Origin: Candidatus Delongbacteria bacterium
Lineage (GTDB): Bacteria; UBA4055
Direction of reading: 5' to 3'
DNA: 5,606 nt
NCBI GenBank assembly: GCA_028702975.1
Contig: JAQVNT010000117.1
Span: 1 to 5,606 of the forward strand
The notes under the pieces were generated by a model. That model ran no database searches. It was not told the origin of the DNA and worked only from the letters and a program-made list of their open reading frames with translations. Made by a program: the position numbers and the translations under genes. This document shows, piece after piece, positions 1-5,152 of this stretch; within the stretch, counting starts at the first letter, position 1, and each line of letters opens with the position of its first letter.

Positions 1-1
1 G

Positions 2-628
2 GTCGAGATAGATCAGAGGCTGATAGAAGGCCTGAACGAGAAGATCGGCGAAGAAAATATCGATCTATTCAACGAAGATTTTTTAAAATTCGACTTTGAG
101 AAAAACATAAGCGAGGATAATGTCAAGATCGTCGGTAACCTGCCTTACCATGTCACAAGCCCGATCATTTTTAAGGTGATGGAGCTAGCTTCTGAGCTGA
201 ATAAAACTTCGAGGAAGATACAGTCTTTGACAATAATGATACAGAAAGAAGTAGCCGAAAGGATCGTAGCTAAAGTCAGCACGAAAAGTTATGGAGTACT
301 GAGCATCTTCACCCGCTTTTTCTGTGAACCTGAAATATTATTCGACATACCTCCCGAAGCTTTCTTCCCCAAGCCCAAGATAGTTTCCTCAATGATCAGA
401 TTAAATTTCGGTACGGGTAACGGTAATCTTGACAAAGTTAAGGACTACAAACTTTTTCGTTCGATCGTAAAAACGACCTTTCTCAACAGGAGAAAGATGT
501 TAAGGAATACTTTGAAACCCTTTGTGGCGGATATGTCGGCTGTAAGATCGGTCGAAGTCACCAAAAGACCTGAAAATTTAAGCGTGTCAGATTTTATAGA
601 ACTCTCAAACGAAATATTTTTAAAGTAA
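2..628 (+). CDS. rsmA: 16S rRNA dimethyladenosine transferase RsmA/KsgA, 5' end cut off by window
   Basis: This enzyme dimethylates two adjacent adenines in the 3'-terminal hairpin of 16S rRNA with S-adenosylmethionine during small-subunit assembly. The open frame starts upstream of the window and 208 codons are visible. E. coli KsgA has about 273 residues, so the N-terminal 50-60, including the glycine-rich SAM loop (motif I), are missing. Visible in order: the acidic VEID motif II at the very start, NEDFLKFDF (motif III region), the catalytic NLPY motif at bases 137-148 (NLPYHVTSPI), FFPKPKIVSSMIRL (motif VIII region), and FLNRRKMLRNTLK near the C terminus, all typical of the family. The ATG at 176 is an internal methionine, because family-conserved sequence continues in frame before it. 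The stop is TAA at 626-628 and no hairpin terminator follows, so read-through into the next gene 72 bases on is possible. Identification is secure. Confidence 0.95.
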   Translation, partial: VEIDQRLIEGLNEKIGEENIDLFNEDFLKFDFEKNISEDNVKIVGNLPYHVTSPIIFKVMELASELNKTSRKIQSLTIMIQKEVAERIVAKVSTKSYGVLSIFTRFFCEPEILFDIPPEAFFPKPKIVSSMIRLNFGTGNGNLDKVKDYKLFRSIVKTTFLNRRKMLRNTLKPFVADMSAVRSVEVTKRPENLSVSDFIELSNEIFLK

Positions 629-643
629 AAAATTAATTTGACT

Positions 644-671
644 TTGCTCAAGTTGGTTCCTTTCTTATAAG
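644..671 (+). promoter_or_regulatory. possible sigma70-type promoter for the aminotransferase pair
   Basis: TTGCTC at 644-649 and TATAAG at 666-671 are separated by 16 bases, in the 72-base gap after rsmA. The -10 box matches TATAAT at five of six positions and the -35 box at only three. Transcription would start near 677, giving a leader of about 24 bases that contains the ribosome site GGAG at 690-693. A better-looking -35, TTGACT at 638-643, lies too far upstream (22 bases) to pair with this -10. Inferred from sequence pattern only. Confidence 0.35.
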
Positions 672-700
672 CTGAGATTAATAAAACGCGGAGTTTAAAG

Positions 701-1915
701 ATGGTAAAAGATTTTGAACAACTGTTATCAGAAAGCTCGAGAAGGATGAAAAAATCCGCTATCAGAGAACTTCTGAAGCTGACAAGCAAGCCCGGCCTTA
801 TTTCTTTTGCAGGCGGACTGCCTTCACCTTTAACATTTCCGATAGAACAGCTGAAAGAAATATCGTGCGAGGTCCTTGAAAATGACGGACCGGCAGCGCT
901 TCAGTATTCGACGACCGAAGGAGATCCGAATCTGAGAAAGATCCTTGCTCAAAGATATGCTGCTCAGGGTCTGAAGATCACTCAGGACAATCTTATAATC
1001 GTTACTTCTTCTCAACAGGCGCTTGACCTTATTCCAAAAGTTTTCATCGATCCGGGCGATAAAATAATAGTCGGACTTCCTTCGTATCTTGGAGGGATAC
1101 AGTCTTTCCATAATTACGGCGCGACGATGATAGGTGTTAAGCACGATCAGTACGGCATGAGCTCGAAAAAGCTTGAGGAAGAACTAAAACTTCTTCACGA
1201 CATCGGAGAAAAACCCAAATTCGTTTACATTATTCCTGATTTTCAGAATCCCGCAGGTGTAACTATGCCTGAATGGCGAAGGCTTGAGATAATAGAAATA
1301 TGTAAAAAATACGATGTGCTTATAATCGAAGACAGCCCTTACAGGGAACTCAGGTTCGAAGGCGAACCGCAGAAAACGATATTCCAGCTTGCAGACGAAG
1401 GCAGGGTGCTGCTTCTGGGAACATTCTCGAAGATATTCGTTCCGGGATTCAGGATAGGATGGATAATAGGTAATGAAAAAATACTTGATAAGATAGTGAT
1501 GTCAAAACAGTCGGTCGATCTTTGTACTTCATCATTCGTTCAGAAAATTGCCGCAAGATATATCGAGAAAGGTTATTTCGACAAAAATCTTCAGAATATA
1601 ATCTCATTGTACAAAGAGAAGAAAGATGTGATGATGAAAGCGTTCGAAGACTATTTGCCCGAGGGTGTATCATGGACAAACCCGGAAGGCGGACTTTTCC
1701 TTTTCGTAACTCTGCCTGATTGGATGGATGCCGAAGAACTGTTTTTGACGGCGGTCGAGAATAATGTGGCTTTCGTTATCGGTAAAGTTTTTCACTGCGA
1801 TGAGAGCGGTAAAAACACAATGAGGATAAATTTCTCCTACGCATCGAAAGAAGAGATAGTAGAAGGAGTAAAAAGACTCGGAAAGGCTATAAAGGACATG
1901 ATGGATAAAAAATAA
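701..1915 (+). CDS. PLP-dependent aminotransferase, fold type I, LysN-like (2-aminoadipate / broad-range transaminase)
   Basis: It should transfer an amino group between glutamate and a 2-oxo acid in the cytoplasm. Its 404 residues match the class I/II aminotransferase family over full length and resemble Thermus LysN closely: SAIRELLKLT at 19-28, SFAGGLPSP, LQYSTTEG, SSQQALDL, PDFQNPAG and ENNVAFVIG. Visible PLP-site residues are N183 (in QNPAG), D211 and Y214 (IEDSPYREL), the Schiff-base lysine K244 in GTFSKIFVPGFRIGW, and the carboxylate-binding R375 in MRINFSYAS. By alignment from memory, R22 in IREL corresponds to Arg23 of Thermus LysN, which helps recognise the side chain of aminoadipate. 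LysN-type enzymes also use leucine, phenylalanine and kynurenine, so the true substrate is uncertain. The start ATG has GGAG seven bases upstream. ilvE follows after 19 bases, implying co-transcription. There is no DNA-binding MocR-like N-terminal domain. Confidence 0.9.
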   Translation: MVKDFEQLLSESSRRMKKSAIRELLKLTSKPGLISFAGGLPSPLTFPIEQLKEISCEVLENDGPAALQYSTTEGDPNLRKILAQRYAAQGLKITQDNLIIVTSSQQALDLIPKVFIDPGDKIIVGLPSYLGGIQSFHNYGATMIGVKHDQYGMSSKKLEEELKLLHDIGEKPKFVYIIPDFQNPAGVTMPEWRRLEIIEICKKYDVLIIEDSPYRELRFEGEPQKTIFQLADEGRVLLLGTFSKIFVPGFRIGWIIGNEKILDKIVMSKQSVDLCTSSFVQKIAARYIEKGYFDKNLQNIISLYKEKKDVMMKAFEDYLPEGVSWTNPEGGLFLFVTLPDWMDAEELFLTAVENNVAFVIGKVFHCDESGKNTMRINFSYASKEEIVEGVKRLGKAIKDMMDKK

Positions 1916-1921
1916 TTTTTC

Positions 1922-1928
1922 GGAGGAG
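1922..1928 (+). promoter_or_regulatory. strong ribosome binding site of ilvE
   Basis: GGAGGAG lies six bases before the ATG at 1935, a near-perfect anti-Shine-Dalgarno match. It fills the 19-base gap after the upstream aminotransferase stop, fixing the ilvE start and supporting high translation from a shared mRNA. Confidence 0.85.
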
Positions 1929-1934
1929 TTAAGT

Positions 1935-2954
1935 ATGGAAAAAGCGGATATTGAATGGGGTAAACTGGGATTTTCCTATATTAAAACAGATAAAAGATTC
2001 ATTTCGCACTGGAAAGACGGTAAATGGGACGAAGGGAAGCTTGTGGAGGATAATCAGATCACTATAAGCGAATCTTCAACAGTATTCCATTACGGACAGT
2101 GCTGCTTTGAGGGAATGAAGGCATACACGGCAAAGGACGGAAGAGTACTTCTTTTCAGACCCGACGAGAACGCGAAGAGGATGGTAAAAAGCTGTCAGCG
2201 CGTGCTTATGACAGAATTCCCGGCGGAGCGGTTCGTTGACGCCTGCAGGCAGGTGGTAAGAGCGAACATGAAGTTCGTGCCGCCGTACGGAATGGGCGCC
2301 AGCCTTTACTTGAGGCCGTTCATGATCGGCGTGGGAGACAATCTGGGTGTCAGACCGGCGCCCGAATACATTTTTTCTGTTTTCTGCTCACCTGTCGGCC
2401 CGTATTTCAAAGGGGGACTCGCTCCTGTCAGCTTCATCACATCAGAATACGACAGGGCCGCTCCGAACGGCACGGGCGCCGCAAAGGTCGGCGGCAACTA
2501 TACCGGGAGCCTGCTCCCGCACGAGATCGCAGTCAAAGCAGGTTATGCGGATTGTATATACCTCGATCCCACTACACACACCAAAATAGAGGAAGTCGGA
2601 GCCGCGAATTTCTTCGGTATCACTCACGACAATGTATTCGTTACTCCAAAATCTCCGTCCATCCTTCCTTCGATCACCAAGTATTCACTGCTCCATGTGG
2701 CAAAAGAATTTCTCGGAATGAAAACCGAAGAAAGAGATGTGCTGGTCGATAAACTGGACGAGTTCAAAGAGGCGGGAGCCTGCGGTACTGCGGCCGTCAT
2801 ATCACCGATAGGCGGGATCATGCACAAAGGGAAATACCATGTATTCCATTCAGAAACAGAAGTCGGTCCGGTTACAAGAAAACTCTACGATACCCTCACA
2901 GGTATCCAGTACGGAGATATCAAAGGCCCGGACGGGTGGGTCGTTGAAGTATAA
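1935..2954 (+). CDS. ilvE: branched-chain amino acid aminotransferase (class IV, IlvE type II)
   Basis: It catalyses reversible transamination of leucine, isoleucine and valine with 2-oxoglutarate, the last step of their synthesis and the first of their breakdown. The 339 residues fit the long IlvE subfamily shared with eukaryotic BCATs. Hallmarks visible are HYGQCCFEGMKAY near residue 52, LLFRPDENAKRM, YLRPFMIG, the PLP lysine K184 in GAAKVGGNYTGSL, and E220 to N225 in EVGAANFF, the PLP-anchoring motif. The C-terminal GACGTAAVISPIGGI loop is also typical. The start is set by the GGAGGAG site. It is the second gene of a probable two-gene transcript, after a fold-type I aminotransferase of unrelated fold, and is closed by a strong terminator nine bases after the stop. 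Parts of it are visibly more GC-rich than its neighbours (62% over bases 2221-2280, by hand count). Activity on branched-chain substrates is inferred from the family, and the assignment is firm. Confidence 0.95.
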   Translation: MEKADIEWGKLGFSYIKTDKRFISHWKDGKWDEGKLVEDNQITISESSTVFHYGQCCFEGMKAYTAKDGRVLLFRPDENAKRMVKSCQRVLMTEFPAERFVDACRQVVRANMKFVPPYGMGASLYLRPFMIGVGDNLGVRPAPEYIFSVFCSPVGPYFKGGLAPVSFITSEYDRAAPNGTGAAKVGGNYTGSLLPHEIAVKAGYADCIYLDPTTHTKIEEVGAANFFGITHDNVFVTPKSPSILPSITKYSLLHVAKEFLGMKTEERDVLVDKLDEFKEAGACGTAAVISPIGGIMHKGKYHVFHSETEVGPVTRKLYDTLTGIQYGDIKGPDGWVVEV

Positions 2955-2962
2955 ATTTTATG

Positions 2963-2991
2963 GGGAGTTCAATATGAACTCCCTTTTTTTT
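2963..2991 (+). terminator. intrinsic terminator after ilvE
   Basis: GGGAGTTC (2963-2970) pairs perfectly with GAACTCCC (2976-2983) around a five-base AATAT loop, and eight T residues follow (2984-2991). It begins nine bases after the ilvE stop and should end the aminotransferase transcript, separating it from the acyltransferase gene. The T tract runs in the + direction only. Confidence 0.93.
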
Positions 2992-2992
2992 G

Positions 2993-3021
2993 TTGTAAGT
3001 TTCCGCTCCTGTTGTTATATT
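2993..3021 (+). promoter_or_regulatory. probable sigma70-type promoter for the hexapeptide acyltransferase
   Basis: TTGTAA (2993-2998) and TATATT (3016-3021) are separated by exactly 17 bases. They match the consensus at four and five of six positions. The promoter begins directly after the ilvE terminator's T tract, and the predicted start near 3028 leaves a leader of about 19 bases with the AAGGA ribosome site (3036-3040). Its placement between a terminator and a gene with its own ribosome site makes a separate transcript likely. Confidence 0.55.
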
Positions 3022-3046
3022 GCCCGATCAAGAATAAGGAAAATTC

Positions 3047-3709
3047 ATGCATAATGAAAATATAATATCAAGACTGTCGGGAATGTTCTTCGGATACAAA
3101 CGGCTCAGTCTTATCAAGACAGTTTATTTAAATTTCAAGCAGGGTTATTTTCCCAGATTCAAGATACTCGTGTATCCCAGAACAAAGATAGGGAAAGCAA
3201 AAAAGGGTAAAATAACGATCCTGGGAGACAAAGCTAAGCTGCATCTCGGAACATCATTCGAGAGGAGCCACTTCAATAATACCAACCTGAAGATCGATGA
3301 AGGCGGAGAGCTTATAATTAACGGTATATTCAGCTTTCACACGGGGGGAGTGATAAATATCGCCAGCGGGGGAGTTCTGGAAATAGGCAGCGGATATGCG
3401 GCGGAGAATGTTGATATATCATGCTACAGGAATATTAAGATCGGCCAATATGTTGCGATATCCAAAGGTGTCGCGATCAGCGATTCAAACCAGCATACGA
3501 TCAAGGGGATGGAGCAGGAAAATTTAAGACCGATCATAATTGGAGAACATGTAGGTATCGGAACGAGGGCCATGATACTTACAGGCGTGACTGTCGGTGA
3601 CGGGGCAATAATAGCCGCGGGGGCTGTAGTTACAAGGGATATTCCCGAAAAATGTTTCGTGGCGGGAGTTCCTGCCAAGGTTATAAAAGAGAATGTTGAA
3701 TGGAGTTGA
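3047..3709 (+). CDS. hexapeptide-repeat (left-handed beta-helix) O-acyltransferase
   Basis: The product is probably an acetyl-CoA-dependent O-acetyltransferase acting on a sugar or glycan, of the broad maltose-acetyltransferase/WcaF/WbbJ-like type; the acceptor cannot be told. The 220 residues begin with about 45 residues without repeats (aromatic and basic, no signal peptide). Hexapeptide-like strands then run from about 48 to the end: the first half is irregular (TKIGKAKKG, VLEIGSGYA) and the second is regular (IKIGQYVAIS, IIIGEHVGIG from residue 163, VTVGDGAIIAAGAVV). The likely catalytic histidine is H150 in SDSNQHTI, matching the family's D-x-N-x-H position. The C-terminal CFVAGVPAKVIKE tail is standard for these trimeric enzymes. 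AAGGA six bases before the ATG supports the start. No other glycan or polysaccharide gene is in the window, and it appears to be transcribed alone between two terminators. The family is firm and the substrate unknown. Confidence 0.9.
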   Translation: MHNENIISRLSGMFFGYKRLSLIKTVYLNFKQGYFPRFKILVYPRTKIGKAKKGKITILGDKAKLHLGTSFERSHFNNTNLKIDEGGELIINGIFSFHTGGVINIASGGVLEIGSGYAAENVDISCYRNIKIGQYVAISKGVAISDSNQHTIKGMEQENLRPIIIGEHVGIGTRAMILTGVTVGDGAIIAAGAVVTRDIPEKCFVAGVPAKVIKENVEWS

Positions 3710-3735
3710 AAAAAGGCGGTCTGACCGCCTTTTTT
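3709..3735. terminator. bidirectional intrinsic terminator shared by convergent genes
   Basis: A six-base GC-rich stem, GGCGGT (3715-3720) with ACCGCC (3724-3729), closes a three-base loop. It is flanked by six A residues on the left and six T residues on the right, so each strand shows a hairpin followed by a U tract. It serves the + acyltransferase and the - bioY. The acyltransferase TGA (3707-3709) touches the A tract, and the bioY TAA (complement of 3734-3736) overlaps the T tract. Only 24 bases separate the two stop codons. Confidence 0.92.
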
Positions 3736-4282
3736 ATTTCAGATACTTCCTCGCAGCAGGGACCAGCGAAGCAGCTATAACGATCTTTATCATGTCTCCC
3801 GGGATGAAAGGATAAACTCCCGTCGCCAGAAGGTCACTGGTTCTTATAAATTCTGACAGCCATATTACACCTGAAATATATATCACCAGATTTCCTGCGG
3901 TCATGCATATAACTGACATTGTGAAATTTTTAAAATATCCTTTGTCGCTCAGATAGCCCACAATAAAAGATGCTGCTATAAACCCCGTAAGATATCCTCC
4001 GGTAGGCCCCGCAAGTCTGGCAAGACCAAAATTACCTCCGGCAAAAAAAGGCATTCCCATTGTTCCGAGCAGTATGTAAGAAAGCACCGCAAGCATGCCT
4101 TTCTTTCTTCCCAGGATCCCCGCACTCAAAAGGATCCCCAGTGTCTGTCCAGTAAACGGAACCGGATATAGAGGGATTATGATCTGCGATAATGCGGCTA
4201 TTCCCAATACTGCGCTCATTACCGGTATCAGTTCGGCGACCGAATCCTTTCTGCATGCGACCATTGTTTTTCTTAGAATCAT
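3734..4282 (-). CDS. bioY: biotin transporter BioY, ECF S component
   Basis: BioY is the membrane protein that binds biotin for an energy-coupling-factor (ECF) importer. With this start it has 182 residues and about six hydrophobic helices, the usual size. Family marks are YPVPFTGQTLGILLSAG (39-55), LLGTMGMPFFAGGNFG (71-86), RLAGPTGGYLTGF (89-101), AGNL (129-132) and PFIPGDMIKI (158-167). R89, D163 and K166 sit where conserved biotin-contacting residues of BioY are found (from memory of the family). A 38-codon upstream extension in the same frame is rejected: it has no family resemblance, while GGAG lies seven bases before the chosen ATG. It is a single-gene transcript, divergent from the aldolase and ending in the shared terminator. 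No BioM/EcfA ATPase, BioN/EcfT or bio synthesis gene is nearby, so it probably uses a distant ECF module. I see no BirA-type operator upstream. Confidence 0.95.
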   Translation of the reverse strand: MILRKTMVACRKDSVAELIPVMSAVLGIAALSQIIIPLYPVPFTGQTLGILLSAGILGRKKGMLAVLSYILLGTMGMPFFAGGNFGLARLAGPTGGYLTGFIAASFIVGYLSDKGYFKNFTMSVICMTAGNLVIYISGVIWLSEFIRTSDLLATGVYPFIPGDMIKIVIAASLVPAARKYLK

Positions 4283-4289
4283 TTTTTTA

Positions 4290-4293
4290 CTCC
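4290..4293 (-). promoter_or_regulatory. ribosome binding site deciding the bioY start
   Basis: On the minus strand GGAG is followed by seven A/T bases (TAAAAAA) and then the ATG whose first base is 4282. This places the start 38 codons inside the longest open frame and gives a normal-length BioY. Confidence 0.8.
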
Positions 4294-4376
4294 AGATTTT
4301 TATTGATACAAATTCAGTAGCTAAATCTAATATATTGCAAGGCGGAAAGCAAAGAAAAATATTATGATTTTTAATA

Positions 4377-4405
4377 TAGACAAAATTGGAAAGCATAGTT
4401 ATATT
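4377..4405 (+). promoter_or_regulatory. probable sigma70-type promoter for the aldolase-deiminase operon
   Basis: TAGACA (4377-4382) and TATATT (4400-4405) are 17 bases apart and each matches the consensus at five of six positions. Transcription would begin near 4412, downstream of the ATG at 4364 and 18 bases before the ATG at 4430, which argues for the later start. The -10 box is identical to that of the acyltransferase promoter. Confidence 0.6.
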
Positions 4406-4429
4406 CTAACCGTACTAAAGAGAGATGGG

Positions 4430-5152
4430 ATGGATAAAGCCGGTAAATATTTGGAAAAGATGAAAGAGACAGCCGGCATTATATATGATCACCGATGGGC
4501 TGAGGCTTATGCGGGCAACATGAGCATATGTATAAATGAAAAGACAGATTTTGACAGATCAGGTAAAATTCAACTGCATAAGAAATTTCCCAACCTTAAG
4601 GGAAGATCGGTTCTGATAACATCTTCCGGGAGCAGAATGAGACAGATCGCTTCAGGAGATGAAATTAAAATGTTCTCTCTCGTTTCAATTGACGAAAGCG
4701 GAAATTTTTATTATTTCCACCCTGATTTTAGCGACAAACCTTCGTCTGAACTTATCGCACACTTAATGATACATGAAGAACTTTGCAGGGGAAATAAAAA
4801 CGATAATGCGATCATACACTGCCATCCGGACAGTATTATTACTCTTCTGAGATCTCAGAAATTCAAAGACCCGGAGGCTCTGAACGAAATGTTTCCGGAG
4901 ATATTGCTTGAATCAAAGTTGCTTTTGCCGAATGGTGCAGGTGTCATAGCTGAGATGGAACCCGGTTCGGAAAAGCTTGCATCGGCAATATGCGAACAGA
5001 TAAAAAAGAGAGACATTGTTCTTTTGGATAAACACGGGTGTTTTAGTCACGGAAAAGATATGGACGAGGCACTGGACAGAATTGAATTTGTGGAAAAAGC
5101 TGCGCGAATATATTTGGAATTGATTAAACTTAAATATGGGGAAATGAAATGA
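4430..5152 (+). CDS. class II (zinc-dependent) aldolase, rhamnulose-1-phosphate aldolase (RhaD)-like
   Basis: RhaD-type enzymes cleave a ketose 1-phosphate to dihydroxyacetone phosphate and an aldehyde such as lactaldehyde. Alignment by eye to E. coli RhaD runs end to end: HRWAEAYAGNMS, VLITSSGSRMRQI, KPSSELIAHL, AIIHCHPDSIITLL, LLPNGAGVI and LDKHGCFSHG. The catalytic glutamate is E107, and the zinc ligands are H130, H132 and H202 (RhaD E117, H141, H143, H212). The 240 residues from this ATG put the AGN motif at residue 28-30, against 30-32 in RhaD, so the upstream ATG at 4364 (22 more codons, no ribosome site, before the promoter) is unlikely. The ribosome site here is weak (AAGAGAG, 4418-4424). 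RhaD N29 at the phosphate site is replaced by Y27, so the true substrate may differ. No rhamnose or fucose genes are in view. The stop overlaps the next start by four bases (ATGA). Confidence 0.85.
   Translation: MDKAGKYLEKMKETAGIIYDHRWAEAYAGNMSICINEKTDFDRSGKIQLHKKFPNLKGRSVLITSSGSRMRQIASGDEIKMFSLVSIDESGNFYYFHPDFSDKPSSELIAHLMIHEELCRGNKNDNAIIHCHPDSIITLLRSQKFKDPEALNEMFPEILLESKLLLPNGAGVIAEMEPGSEKLASAICEQIKKRDIVLLDKHGCFSHGKDMDEALDRIEFVEKAARIYLELIKLKYGEMK

Larger units (their letters stand above)
4283..4429. promoter_or_regulatory. divergent control region between bioY and the aldolase gene
   Basis: This 147-base AT-rich stretch separates two divergently transcribed genes once the better-supported starts are used. 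On the + strand it carries a good promoter (4377-4405). On the minus strand only a weak candidate is visible: TTGCTT (4352-4347) and TAGATT (4329-4324), 17 bases apart, three and four matches to consensus. TTGCAA at 4335-4340 is self-complementary but too short to call an operator. No terminator hairpin, riboswitch-like fold or tRNA is evident. Open frames that cross it on both strands are extensions of the flanking genes and look non-coding. Confidence 0.6.

Noticed and set aside
176..628. A complete 150-residue protein starting at the ATG at 176
   Set aside because: KsgA-specific sequence, including the NLPY motif and the acidic motif II, continues upstream in the same frame to the window edge, so 176 is an internal methionine.
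638..670. TTGACT (638-643) with TTATAA (665-670) as a promoter
   Set aside because: The spacer of 21 bases is too long for a sigma70-type promoter; the TTGCTC/TATAAG pair fits better.
4335..4340. TTGCAA self-complementary site as a BirA or other biotin operator
   Set aside because: Only six bases, with no second half-site at the spacing of known biotin operators.
4095..4367. 90-codon + strand frame antisense to bioY, and similar antisense frames at 445-789, 830-1144 and 3424-3678
   Set aside because: They lie opposite well-identified genes, have no recognisable domains and are expected shadows of coding frames.
4283..4396. N-terminal extension of BioY to an ATG at 4396
   Set aside because: It has no family resemblance, lies before a good ribosome site, and overlaps the divergent gene's leader.
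4364..4429. N-terminal extension of the aldolase to an ATG at 4364
   Set aside because: No ribosome site at a usable distance; it contains the best promoter, and would make the protein longer before the AGN motif than RhaD is.
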